Positions 18,024 through 26,123 of a stretch of 64,000 nucleotides of DNA are shown here, in pieces. A model generated the notes under the pieces. That model was given only the letters and a program-made list of their open reading frames with translations. It was not told the origin of the DNA and did no database searches. The stretch is from Bryobacteraceae bacterium (GTDB lineage Bacteria; Acidobacteriota; Terriglobia; Bryobacterales; Bryobacteraceae). Position 1 is the stretch's first letter. Every line of letters begins with the position of its first letter. A program made the position numbers and the translations under genes. The stretch is taken from NCBI GenBank assembly GCA_025055455.1, contig JANWXD010000008.1:1-64000 (forward strand), read 5' to 3'.

Positions 18024-19190
18024 ATGAGAGCTAGTAAGTGTGTATCGACGGTGGCGTTATTGGCGCTGCTCTGCTTTCCGGCCGAGGCGCAAACGACGGG
18101 CACCGCCGACGCCGGCGGAAGCAACCCAGCCGGGAATGGAGACGGGTCCCGGGAATGGTCCGTGGGCCCGATTCGGTTCAGCGGCCTTATCGACGGCTAC
18201 TACAGCCTGAACTTCAACCATCCCGCTTCGCGGACCAACCAGTTGCGCAATTTCGACGTGAAGGCGAACCAGTTCAGCCTCAACATGGCCAAACTCGTCA
18301 TGGAACACTCCCCCGATCCTCTCGGCTTCCGCGTGGATCTCGGTTTCGGTCGGGCGTTTGACATCGTCCACGGCGCCGAAGCGGGGCCGGAGATCTTTCG
18401 CAACATCCAGCAGGCTTTCTTGAGCTACAAGCCGGCGAAAGCCAAAGGGTTGCAGCTCGATTTCGGCAAGTTCGTGACCAATGCCGGCGCGGAGGTCATC
18501 GAGACTCACAGCAACTGGAACTACTCCCGCTCGTTGTTGTTCGCTTGGGCGATCCCTTATTACCATTTCGGCGTCCGGGCGAGTATGCCGCTCGGCAACT
18601 ACTTCAGCGCCGGCATCTCGCTCGTTAACGGATGGAACAACGTGGAGGATAACAACAGCGGCAAAACGGTAGGATTGACGGGTACGATCACCACTTCCAA
18701 ATTCACCTGGACGCACAATTATTACTTCGGGCCGGAAAAAATGGACGTCAACCAAGGCTATCGGCATTTGTACGATACCACGATGCTGCTGACGCCTCAC
18801 CCCAACGCGAGTTTTTACCTGAACTTTGACTACGGGATAGACAAAGCCGCGCGCGTGATCCACGGCGGCGCCCCCTTAGATTTCCAAAAGAGCCGGTGGG
18901 TGGGCGTGGCCGGCGCGGCCCGATTCGCGGTGAGCAAATGGTTTGCGGTGGCGCCCCGTTTGGAATGGTTCCACGACGCCGACGGGTTCTCGACGGGGAC
19001 GGCGCAGAAGCTGAAGGAGTTCACCCTGACCGGCGAGTTCAAAATGGCGCAAGGGGTTCTGACGCGTCTGGAATACCGCCGGGATTGGTCGGACCAGCCG
19101 TTCTTCGACCGCGGCGTCACGCCAGGCGCTTTCAAGCACCAGGACACGCTGCTGGCCGGGTTCGTGGCCTACTTCGGACCGGAACGGTAG
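18024..19190 (+). CDS. Outer-membrane beta-barrel porin-like protein (BBP2-type)
   Basis: A 388-residue protein with a clear signal peptide ending near FPAEAQT. It is a beta-barrel rich in alternating aromatic strands (FSGLIDGYYSLNFNHP, LSLEW-like strands) and ends in GFVAYFGPER. It matches the family of predicted outer-membrane porins often called BBP2 or porin_7. An ideal AGGAGG lies 9 nt before the ATG. It sits 42 nt upstream of a second ammonium transporter on the same strand and is divergent from the amt-glnB-glnD cluster. This suggests outer-membrane entry of ammonium, amines or another nitrogen source, although the substrate is inferred from position only. Confidence 0.82.
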   Translation: MRASKCVSTVALLALLCFPAEAQTTGTADAGGSNPAGNGDGSREWSVGPIRFSGLIDGYYSLNFNHPASRTNQLRNFDVKANQFSLNMAKLVMEHSPDPLGFRVDLGFGRAFDIVHGAEAGPEIFRNIQQAFLSYKPAKAKGLQLDFGKFVTNAGAEVIETHSNWNYSRSLLFAWAIPYYHFGVRASMPLGNYFSAGISLVNGWNNVEDNNSGKTVGLTGTITTSKFTWTHNYYFGPEKMDVNQGYRHLYDTTMLLTPHPNASFYLNFDYGIDKAARVIHGGAPLDFQKSRWVGVAGAARFAVSKWFAVAPRLEWFHDADGFSTGTAQKLKEFTLTGEFKMAQGVLTRLEYRRDWSDQPFFDRGVTPGAFKHQDTLLAGFVAYFGPER

Positions 19191-19232
19191 GAACAAACGG
19201 TCCGAGAGTTTCCGAGAGAGGAGAAAACCGCG

Positions 19233-20666
19233 ATGAGAAGGATGACTGCGATCCAGGTGTTGCTCCTGGCCCTGAGCCTTGCGGCGGGGGCACAAGACCA
19301 AGCCCCCACGCCGAAAGAGCTCCAGGACGCCATCGCCGCCGTGCAGAAGCAAGCCGACATCGTATGGACCATGGTCGCGGCGGCACTGGTGTTTTTCATG
19401 CAGGCGGGATTCGCCATGGTGGAAACGGGGTTCACCCGGGCCAAAAACGCCGGCAACATCATGATGAAAAACCTGACGGACTGCTGCATGGGCGCGCTGG
19501 CGTTCTGGGCCGTGGGCTTCGGTTTGATGTTCGGGCGGAGCAACGGCCTCACCGGCTGGTCGAATTTCCTCACCGATTTCAATAACTCCACTCCGGAGGG
19601 CCAGTGGGGCTTTACCTTCTGGCTGTTTCAAGTGGTGTTTGCCGCCACGGCGGCGACTATCGTGTCAGGAGCCATGGCCGAACGGACGAAGTTCTCGGGC
19701 TATCTGATCTACAGCTTCATCATCAGTCTGTTCGTGTATCCGGTGTTCGGCCACTGGGCGTGGGGGAATCTGCTCGACCCCGGAAATGCGGAGTCGGGAG
19801 CGTGGCTTGCGCGGCGTGGGTTCATCGATTTTGCGGGCTCGACGGTGGTGCATTCGGTGGGCGGATGGGCGGCGCTGGCAGGCGCGATGGTTCTGGGACC
19901 GCGCCTCGGCAAGTACGGCAAGGACGGCAAAGCGCGAGTCATTCCGGGCCACAGCCTCACGCTGGCGACTTTGGGCGTATTCATCCTGTTCTTGGGCTGG
20001 TTCGGGTTCAATGCGGGTTCGACCACGGCCGCCAACGGCCTGCAAGCGCGCATTGCCGTCAACACGCTCCTGGCAGGCTGTCTGGGCGCTCTCGGGGCGC
20101 TGCTCACGTCGTGGGTGAAGTTCAGGGTGCCGGACATCGGCATGACGCTGAACGGCTGCCTGGCGGGCTTGGTGGCGATCACGTCACCGTGCGCCACCGT
20201 GACCCCTCTCGGGGCGGTGCTGATCGGGGCGCTGGCGGGCATCATTGTCGTGTTCAGCGTGTTGTTCTTCGACCGACTCCGGGTAGATGACCCCGTCGGG
20301 GCGATCTCCGTGCATGGCGTCTGTGGAGCCTTTGGAACGATCGCCGCCGCGCTGTTTCACGAGAACCTGTTCACGGGCCAGCCGTACAACTTGGGTACGC
20401 AACTCATGACGCAACTGATCGGCGTCGCGGCGGCGTTCGCTTGGACGTTCCCGGTGTGCTGGCTCATGTTCAAGGCCATTGCCCTCACGGTCGGGCTGCG
20501 CGTGTCCGCCGAGGAGGAGATCGCGGGACTGGATCTGGGCGAACACAGCGCTACCGCCTATCCGGACTTTGCGCCCTCGCCGGCCACCGGGGGCATCAGT
20601 CTCCCCCGCCCTGCCGGCGCTTTGGGAGTCGTGGCTCCAACGCGGGCAGAGACGGCCGAAGCGTGA
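19233..20666 (+). CDS. amt: Ammonium transporter (Amt family), second copy with C-terminal extension
   Basis: A 477-residue Amt with a signal peptide (LLLALSLAAGAQ). The pore histidines are in FGHWAWG and SVHGVCGAFG, and the helix organisation matches the first copy, from which it is clearly divergent. After the PII-contacting region (EEEIAGLDLGEHSATAYPDF) there is a Pro/Ala-rich tail of about 30 residues. A strong GAGAGGAG ribosome site lies upstream. Its pairing with a porin-like gene rather than glnB hints at a different role from the first copy (for example sensing, or another affinity range). Confidence 0.92.
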   Translation: MRRMTAIQVLLLALSLAAGAQDQAPTPKELQDAIAAVQKQADIVWTMVAAALVFFMQAGFAMVETGFTRAKNAGNIMMKNLTDCCMGALAFWAVGFGLMFGRSNGLTGWSNFLTDFNNSTPEGQWGFTFWLFQVVFAATAATIVSGAMAERTKFSGYLIYSFIISLFVYPVFGHWAWGNLLDPGNAESGAWLARRGFIDFAGSTVVHSVGGWAALAGAMVLGPRLGKYGKDGKARVIPGHSLTLATLGVFILFLGWFGFNAGSTTAANGLQARIAVNTLLAGCLGALGALLTSWVKFRVPDIGMTLNGCLAGLVAITSPCATVTPLGAVLIGALAGIIVVFSVLFFDRLRVDDPVGAISVHGVCGAFGTIAAALFHENLFTGQPYNLGTQLMTQLIGVAAAFAWTFPVCWLMFKAIALTVGLRVSAEEEIAGLDLGEHSATAYPDFAPSPATGGISLPRPAGALGVVAPTRAETAEA

Positions 20667-20769
20667 CTCGGGCGGATCGGGCGTGGCTGCGAACCGACTA
20701 AAAACCGCTCCAGCAAGCCGTACCGCCCTGAGAGCCCCTTGCGCGGCGCTCGGGCGCGCTCCGAGCGGC

Positions 20770-20806
20770 CGGCATGCTCCCCGCGGCCTGCCGCTTTCTT
20801 TTTTGC
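20770..20806 (+). terminator. Possible intrinsic terminator after the second amt
   Basis: CGGCA (20770-20774) can pair with TGCCG (20789-20793), and a T-rich run TTTCTTTTTT follows directly. The stem is short and the loop is GC-rich with its own pairing. It lies about 100 nt after the amt stop. Confidence 0.35.
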
Positions 20807-20885
20807 GCCAGGCAAGTGGGTGGACAACTCGCCTCTCAATTGCCGAAGCCGGTTCCATGCCACAGGACGCGCCTGGCCGCAGCCG

Positions 20886-20939
20886 GCGGGGAAGCGCAGC
20901 GGATCGGCGGGCCGGCGCGCCAGCGGGGAAGCGAAGCGG
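20886..20939. repeat. Two 17-bp direct repeats
   Basis: GCGGGGAAGCGCAGCGG at 20886-20902 and GCGGGGAAGCGAAGCGG at 20923-20939 differ at one base. They lie just upstream of the toxin-antitoxin pair. They could be operator-like half sites or simple GC-rich repetition. Confidence 0.6.
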
Positions 20940-20990
20940 GAGATGTCATCGCGCAGCGGGATATAATCGCCTTCGCAAGGGTGCGCGGTC

Positions 20991-21443
20991 ATGACTCCGC
21001 ACGGGCTTCCCAGCGAGATCCCGCCCGAGTTCGAGCTTGCTCTACGGCAGTTGGTCGACCAACTCGACGCGGTGGACTGCGCCTGGATTTTCGGCTCCGC
21101 AGCGCGAAACCAAGCCGGAGCATTGAGCGATTTGGACGTCGCCGTGCTCGTGCGCGAAGATCTGGATCCCGCCCGCCGCGCCGAAATCCAAGGCCACATC
21201 GCGGGTCAACTGCAAACGATCGGGGGACCGCTCGTGGACGTCGTCGTACTCAACGACGCGCCCCCCGCTTTGCAGCAGCGCGTGCTGCGGGACGGACGCC
21301 TCGTCTACTGCCGGCAGGAAGCGCGCCGGGTACGCTTCGAGGTCCGGGCCCTGCGCGAGTTCCTGGACTTTCAACCGGTGCTGGAGCGCTATGACCGTAT
21401 GTTGTTCGAGCGGGCGCGCGAGGGACGGCTTGGCTCTCGATAA
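20991..21443 (+). CDS. mntA: MntA-type antitoxin, minimal nucleotidyltransferase
   Basis: A 150-residue nucleotidyltransferase-fold protein with FGSAARNQAGALSDLDVAVL, matching the GSx10DxD signature of MNT antitoxins. The third acidic residue is expected in the VDVVVLND strand. In characterised pairs MntA neutralises the HEPN toxin by adding AMP groups to the Tyr of its RxxxxHxY motif. The downstream HEPN gene overlaps the end of this one. A TATAAT box and AAGG ribosome site precede the ATG. Confidence 0.85.
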   Translation: MTPHGLPSEIPPEFELALRQLVDQLDAVDCAWIFGSAARNQAGALSDLDVAVLVREDLDPARRAEIQGHIAGQLQTIGGPLVDVVVLNDAPPALQQRVLRDGRLVYCRQEARRVRFEVRALREFLDFQPVLERYDRMLFERAREGRLGSR

Positions 21444-21864
21444 GGGTGTGATTGCGGCTCGGCTGGCCGCGCTGGAACAATACCTGCGCCTCCTGGACGA
21501 GCTCGGCTCCCTGGATTTCAACAGCTATGTTTCCGACCCGCGGAATTACGGGGCCGCGGAGCGCTTCCTGCACTTGGCCATCGAATGCATTTTCGACGTG
21601 GGCGCTCACATCATCGCCAGCCTGGGTCTCGAGCGCCCGAACCGATACGCCGACATCCTGCCCTGCCTTGCGCGGGCGGGGGTGATTGGGGAGGGAACGG
21701 CTTCGCGGCTCGACAGCCTCGCGGGATTTCGCAACGTCCTCGTGCACGACTACGTGCGGCTGGATCGGAACCGGGTCTACGAATTTGCGCGGAACCGGCT
21801 CGACGAGCTGCGAGGGTTCGCCCGCGAGGTGGCCGAGTTTCTCGGCCGCTACGCCGACGCCTGA
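21430..21864 (+). CDS. hepT: HepT-type HEPN toxin (DUF86)
   Basis: A 144-residue all-helical HEPN protein with the RNase signature RNVLVHDY (RxxxxHxY) near residue 110 and the family core AERFLHLAIECIFDVGAHI. It is likely a ribonuclease toxin paired with the upstream MntA. The open frame extends to 21391, but the TTG at 21430 follows GAGGG with good spacing and gives the usual family N-terminus, so it is chosen; it overlaps the mntA 3' end by 14 nt. A GTG at 21448 is another option. The 3' end overlaps the convergent epimerase gene by 16 nt. Confidence 0.85.
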   Translation: MALDKGVIAARLAALEQYLRLLDELGSLDFNSYVSDPRNYGAAERFLHLAIECIFDVGAHIIASLGLERPNRYADILPCLARAGVIGEGTASRLDSLAGFRNVLVHDYVRLDRNRVYEFARNRLDELRGFAREVAEFLGRYADA

Positions 21865-22709
21865 GCGCCTAGCGACGCCTGCTGCCGCAGGAAGCGGAGC
21901 CCGTCGAAGGCAATGGCTTCCGGCGAAGGCGCCAGGTCGCGCCAGATGCAGGCGGCCGCGGCAATCTCCGGAATCCCGAAGCCGAAGCTTTCAATGACCA
22001 GCCAGCCATCGTAGCCGAGCGCGCCCAGCGCGGCAAACACCGCGGGCCATTCGACGTGGCCGCTGCCCGGGATGCCGCGGTCGTTCTCGCAGGCGTGCAC
22101 ATGCTTGAGATGCCGCCCCAGGCTGCGGCAGGCCGCAGCGATATCCTTTTCTTCGATGTTGGCGTGAAAGGTATCGAACAGGACGCCCACGCGGGGATGT
22201 CCGACCTCCTCGCACAGCGCCACCGCATCCGCCGCCGTGTTCAGAAAGTACGTCTCGAAGCGATTGAGCGGCTCGACGGCCAGCGTGACCCGGCACGCAT
22301 CCAAGGTTTCGCCCAACGAGCGGAGGCCCTCGACGGCGCGCGACCATTCATCGGCCGTGCGGCGCCGGCCGAGAAGCTGTCCCACCGGCGCGCAGTAGGG
22401 GCCCACCATGACCGACGCTCCGAGCTCCGCCGCGGTCTCGATCCCCTGCCGGACGAAATCCAGCGCCCGCTGCCGAATCTTCGCATCGTCGCTGACCAGA
22501 CTCAGCTCCCCCGTGAGAGCCGAGCAAAACGTGCGCTCCAGGCCGCAGTCGTCGAGGGCTCTGCGAATGTCTTGCGCCGGGAAGCCGTCGAAACGGAACG
22601 TGGCGATCTCGACGCCGTCGAAGCCCTGCTCTTTCAGCCGTGGCAACAGCTCGAGATGCGAGCGGTCGAACCCCGCCGTCCACAGCAGCGTGTTGACGCC
22701 GAACTTCAT
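21849..22709 (-). CDS. Sugar epimerase/isomerase, D-tagatose 3-epimerase-like TIM barrel
   Basis: A 286-residue xylose-isomerase-like TIM barrel. The metal and catalytic residues of ketose 3-epimerases are recognisable: Glu in VEPLNRFETYFLNT, Asp/His in DTFHANIEEKD, His in LKHVHACENDRGIPG and the late Glu in VIESFGFG. This fits the D-tagatose/D-allulose 3-epimerase or hydroxypyruvate-isomerase-like branch. The ATG overlaps the stop of the upstream cupin gene (ATGA at 22706-22709), suggesting joint use in sugar interconversion. Confidence 0.85.
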   Translation of the reverse strand: MKFGVNTLLWTAGFDRSHLELLPRLKEQGFDGVEIATFRFDGFPAQDIRRALDDCGLERTFCSALTGELSLVSDDAKIRQRALDFVRQGIETAAELGASVMVGPYCAPVGQLLGRRRTADEWSRAVEGLRSLGETLDACRVTLAVEPLNRFETYFLNTAADAVALCEEVGHPRVGVLFDTFHANIEEKDIAAACRSLGRHLKHVHACENDRGIPGSGHVEWPAVFAALGALGYDGWLVIESFGFGIPEIAAAACIWRDLAPSPEAIAFDGLRFLRQQASLGAQASA

Positions 22710-23920
22710 TGCCGGATCAAGGGCGCGGCGTCCGGATTGCCCGGGCCGAAATGTTTGAGCATGACCAAATTTTCCGTGTCGCTCCGGTTCTTCACGAGCA
22801 CGCCCTCGCGGGCCGCGGCGGCCGTGACGAACAGTTCATCTTTGGTCATTTGGCCGTAGCGGATCAAGGTGGGCGTTTCGACTTCCAGCTTGCCGACCGA
22901 GCCCCATCCGGAGACGACGATGAGTCCGTAGGCAGCGGCATCGCGAATCTTTACCGTGCGGCCAGGAAAGACCGTCAATTCCTTCGCCGAATAATACGGG
23001 GTCGAATAGACGACCCATTTTTCCGTGTAGCCTTCCTCGATCATCTCCGCCTCCGGCTTCACCGGCAGCGGATGGAAGAGCCGGTGCTTGGCGAATTCGG
23101 GATCCACGTTGGCTTCCCAGTCCAGCATGTCAATGATGTAGTCCAGATCGTGATGGTGCTCGGGCGGCACGTCCTTGACGAGCAAGTCCCACGGCACGGG
23201 ACGCCCTTCCACCATAGACTGGAACATGGCAAAGACGTCGGAGTTGACCTGGGGCTCGTAGGTCACGAGCGAGCCGGGAGCGTGCAGGATGCCGGCGTCA
23301 ATCTGCCAGCCGGTGCCCGGTTTGAGCTTGTAGGCGCGCGAATGATAAAGGATGCCGTTGTCTCCTTCGTTCCAGCGCTCCAGGCAGCGGCGGATGTCGT
23401 CCTTCGTGGTGCCCGGTTCGAGGCCCATGAACGTGTAGGGGAAGTTGTTCTCCTTGAAGTTGTACTGGGGAGGAAAATAGTAGGCTTCCGGCTTGCCTTT
23501 GCGGCCTACGCGGCGCGCGTGCTCGTCGCGCTGGTGCATGTGGTGGGGAATAGGTCCGAGGTTGTCGAAGAACTTGCAGAGCAGGTTCCAGCCGCCTTGC
23601 TCGCGCATCACGTCGGCGCCGAGGAACTCGTCGCCGAGGGTTTCGATCGCCTCTTTGAACAACACGCGCCGACCGTCCAGTTCTAGGTAGCTGAGTCCTT
23701 CGTCCTCGGGCGTGCCGGGACCGTTGTCGGCGTTGGTGGTGGAGGCGAACCAGCGTTCGTCAATGCCGCCCCGGTGCGCCCCGAGAGCGTAGAGATCCCG
23801 GGGATCCAGCTTGAGCCGCCCTCCGGGCATCAAGAAGGATCGAGGGACCCAGCACGGGGCCAAGCGCACAATCCCGTCTCCCGCCGCCAAGGCTTCGCGA
23901 ATCAGTCCGACGTGCGACAT
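22706..23920 (-). CDS. Cupin-fold sugar isomerase-like protein
   Basis: A 404-residue protein with metal-binding cupin features: GPIPHHMHQRDEH holds a run of His/Glu ligands, and YKLKPGTGWQIDAGILHAPGS lies in the second strand set. A second cupin half follows (FPGRTVKIRDAAAYGLIVVSGWG). It resembles type I mannose-6-phosphate isomerase relatives common in Planctomycetes and Acidobacteriota, but the substrate is unproven. The ATG at 23920 gives a natural N-terminus (MSHVGLIREALAAGDGI) without a clear ribosome site. It is translationally coupled to the epimerase. Confidence 0.75.
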   Translation of the reverse strand: MSHVGLIREALAAGDGIVRLAPCWVPRSFLMPGGRLKLDPRDLYALGAHRGGIDERWFASTTNADNGPGTPEDEGLSYLELDGRRVLFKEAIETLGDEFLGADVMREQGGWNLLCKFFDNLGPIPHHMHQRDEHARRVGRKGKPEAYYFPPQYNFKENNFPYTFMGLEPGTTKDDIRRCLERWNEGDNGILYHSRAYKLKPGTGWQIDAGILHAPGSLVTYEPQVNSDVFAMFQSMVEGRPVPWDLLVKDVPPEHHHDLDYIIDMLDWEANVDPEFAKHRLFHPLPVKPEAEMIEEGYTEKWVVYSTPYYSAKELTVFPGRTVKIRDAAAYGLIVVSGWGSVGKLEVETPTLIRYGQMTKDELFVTAAAAREGVLVKNRSDTENLVMLKHFGPGNPDAAPLIRQ

Positions 23921-24043
23921 GCCAGTAATGTACTGTCTCGCCGCCCTGCTTTGCAATCCCGGGAGCAACAATTCAGGCCAAGTTCCGCAAAGGCGCGCGG
24001 GGTTGGCGTGTATAATCGCCAGAGCTTGAAAGGAGCTATCGCC

Positions 24044-24913
24044 ATGCTCGTGTCCAGAAGATCGTTCCTGTGGGCCAGCGCGGCCGCCGGCCTGGCGCCC
24101 GCCTCGCTGCTCGAAGCCAAGCGCTTGTCTGGGCTGAAGATCGGAGTGACCGATTGGAACTTGAATCAGACCGGAAGAATCGAAGCTGTGGCGCTCGCCG
24201 CCCGTTTAGGCTTCGACGGCGTCGAGGTCAGCTTAGGCAGGAAGCCGGTAAACGACAAGCTGCCGCTCGCGGATCCGGCGATTCAAGAGCAATATCTTGC
24301 CGAGACGCGCAAGCATGGCATCGCGGTGGCGGGCACCTGCCTGGACATTCTGCACGTCAACTACCTCAAGAACGATCCGCTGGGCCAGAAGTGGGTGGCC
24401 GACGGCATCCCCATCACCCAGAAACTGAACGCGCGCGTGATGCTGCTGCCGTTTTTCGGCAAAGGCGCTCTGACCACTCGCCAGGAGATGGACTATGTGG
24501 GGGATGTGTTGCGCGAACTGGCCCCGGAAGCAGAAAAGGCAGGCGTGATTCTCGGGCTCGAAAACACCCTCTCGGCGGAGGACAATGTGCGGATCATGGA
24601 GCGCGCCCGGTCCAAAGCCGTGCTGGTCTATTATGATGTCGGCAACTCCACCAACGGCGGGTTCGATATTTTCAAGGAAATCCGCTGGCTGGGCAAAGAG
24701 CGGATCTGCCAGATGCATCTCAAGGACAATCCCCATTATCTGGGGGAAGGCAAGATTGACTTCCCCGCCGTGATCGCAGCGATGGCCGACATCGACTTCG
24801 CCGGATTCGCCAATCTCGAGACGGTCTCACCCTCGAAGTCCGTCGAAGCCGACATGCGGCGCAATCTCACCTACGTGCGCGATCTGGTGGCCAAGGTTCG
24901 GAAGGGAAGCTGA
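24044..24913 (+). CDS. Tat-exported TIM-barrel sugar phosphate isomerase/epimerase-like protein
   Basis: A 289-residue protein beginning with a twin-arginine signal (SRRSFLWASAAAGLAPA) and continuing as an AP-endonuclease-2-fold TIM barrel. Metal-site residues are in LGLENTLS, YYDVGNSTNGG and QMHLKDN, with the last Glu in NLETVS. Such exported epimerase-like proteins are abundant in Acidobacteriota and Planctomycetes; their reactions are mostly unknown. GAAAGGAG is well spaced from the ATG, and TATAAT at 24011-24016 is a plausible -10. It is divergent from the cupin/epimerase pair. Confidence 0.85.
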   Translation: MLVSRRSFLWASAAAGLAPASLLEAKRLSGLKIGVTDWNLNQTGRIEAVALAARLGFDGVEVSLGRKPVNDKLPLADPAIQEQYLAETRKHGIAVAGTCLDILHVNYLKNDPLGQKWVADGIPITQKLNARVMLLPFFGKGALTTRQEMDYVGDVLRELAPEAEKAGVILGLENTLSAEDNVRIMERARSKAVLVYYDVGNSTNGGFDIFKEIRWLGKERICQMHLKDNPHYLGEGKIDFPAVIAAMADIDFAGFANLETVSPSKSVEADMRRNLTYVRDLVAKVRKGS

Positions 24914-25048
24914 AGGTCTGCGGATCCACTGAAGCCAGGTGGCACCCGAGTCTCTCCCGCAAGCCGCCTAGAACTCTCGCTTTACCTTTTCTTCACCCGA
25001 ACCTCCGTCTGGAGCACGATTTTCAAGCACTTGAGGACCATTTTCCTG

Positions 25049-25077
25049 TTGACTTTCCAAACGTTTCAGCGTAGGAT
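25049..25077 (+). promoter_or_regulatory. Sigma-70-type promoter of carD
   Basis: TTGACT (25049-25054) and TAGGAT (25072-25077) are spaced by 17 nt and lie 60 nt before the carD start in a locally AT-richer 224-nt intergenic region. Confidence 0.55.
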
Positions 25078-25137
25078 TCTGTTTCGGTTTTTCCGCGACA
25101 GCAACCTGTACTAGGTGTACGGCTCCAGGAGCGAGGT

Positions 25138-25647
25138 ATGCTCTTTCAGATCGGAGAAAAGGTCGTCTATCCGAACTATGGTGTGGGCACCATCGAAAGC
25201 ATCAGCATCCGGTCGTTTGGCGCACGCACCGAGCGGTTTTACCTGTTGCGGTTGAATTCGGGCGGCACGACCGTTCTGGTTCCCTTCTCGCATGTGGAGG
25301 AGGTGGGGTTGCGGAAGGTGACCCGGAACGGGGAAATCGGCAAGGTGCTCAGTTTCCTGGCGGAAGGTGTGTGCCGCTCGAACGGCGACTGGAAAAACCG
25401 CTACAAGGAAAACTGCGAGAAGATGCGGGCGGGCGGTTTGCTCCAAGTCGCCGAAGTGCTCAAGAGCCTGCTGGTGCTCCAGCTCTCCAAACCGCTTTCC
25501 TTCCGCGAGAAAAAGATGCTGGATCGGGCGCGACAGTTGCTCGTGGCGGAGCTGGCCATTTCGCGAGCAATCACGGAAGAGGAGGCGGCCGAGATGCTCC
25601 AGAAGGCTCTGGCGAAAGCTTCCCTGAAGCTGCCCGCCCCGCTGTAA
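25138..25647 (+). CDS. carD: CarD/CdnL-family transcription regulator
   Basis: A 169-residue regulator. The N-terminal Tudor-like RNA-polymerase interaction domain begins FQIGEKVVYPNYGVGTIESI and ends near residue 65. The C-terminal helical domain contacts promoter DNA (EVLKSLLVLQLSKPLSFREKKMLDRARQ). It binds the beta subunit of RNA polymerase and stabilises open complexes, often at rRNA promoters. The length is usual for the family. The ATG follows GGAGCGAGGT. It stands alone, with its own promoter. Confidence 0.93.
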   Translation: MLFQIGEKVVYPNYGVGTIESISIRSFGARTERFYLLRLNSGGTTVLVPFSHVEEVGLRKVTRNGEIGKVLSFLAEGVCRSNGDWKNRYKENCEKMRAGGLLQVAEVLKSLLVLQLSKPLSFREKKMLDRARQLLVAELAISRAITEEEAAEMLQKALAKASLKLPAPL

Positions 25648-25767
25648 CCGAGGCGTTTTCCCCGCTCTGAATCCCGCTGCATCAGCTGCTCCCTGCGGCG
25701 CCGAGTCGCGGAGCGGGCGGGAACATACAGACCGCTACCCGCATCGGCCTTCCGAGCGGAATTTCGC

Positions 25768-26028
25768 TCAACGCCCGTAGTAGGCTGCGTTCCGGGCCGT
25801 GAAATGCGCCCATTTCTCGGGCAAATCGTCCAAAGCAAAGATGGCGGACACGGGGCAAACCGGCACGCACGCCCCGCAATCGATGCACTCGACCGGGTCG
25901 ATATAGAGCATCTCCTCGGTGGCGTAGGCAGGCTCGTCTTTCTTCGGATGAATGCAGTCCACCGGGCAGGCGTCTACGCACGCCGTATCCTTGGTGCCGA
26001 TGCACGGTTCTGCAATGACATACGCCAT
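25768..26028 (-). CDS. fdxA: Ferredoxin, two iron-sulfur clusters (7Fe/8Fe type)
   Basis: An 86-residue ferredoxin. The first cluster site is C-x7-C-x3-C-PVDC (CIGTKDTAC, DACPVDC). The second is the classical CIDCGACVPVCP. The extended gap in the first site is typical of FdxA-like 3Fe-4S/4Fe-4S proteins. A C-terminal extension (KWAHFTARNAAYYG) is also family-like. It carries electrons in the cytoplasm; no redox partner is adjacent. The ATG is at 26028, with GGAGG about 14 nt upstream. Confidence 0.92.
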   Translation of the reverse strand: MAYVIAEPCIGTKDTACVDACPVDCIHPKKDEPAYATEEMLYIDPVECIDCGACVPVCPVSAIFALDDLPEKWAHFTARNAAYYGR

Positions 26029-26123
26029 AGTTGTCTTCGTCGCCTCCCTCTGAGGGCCGGATGTGTGTTCGGGAAAGTACCACCTATACCACGCCGCGGC
26101 CGGCGACACAACGGCGCATGGGT

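Larger units (their letters stand above)
20667..20990. other. Intergenic region with a short GC-rich repeat, possible terminator and a -10 box
   Basis: No coding sequence is supported here. It contains a possible terminator (20770-20806), two near-identical 17-mers (20886-20939) and a TATAAT at 20962-20967, 23 nt before the mntA start, with no convincing -35. The start of mntA is preceded by AAGG. Confidence 0.5.
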
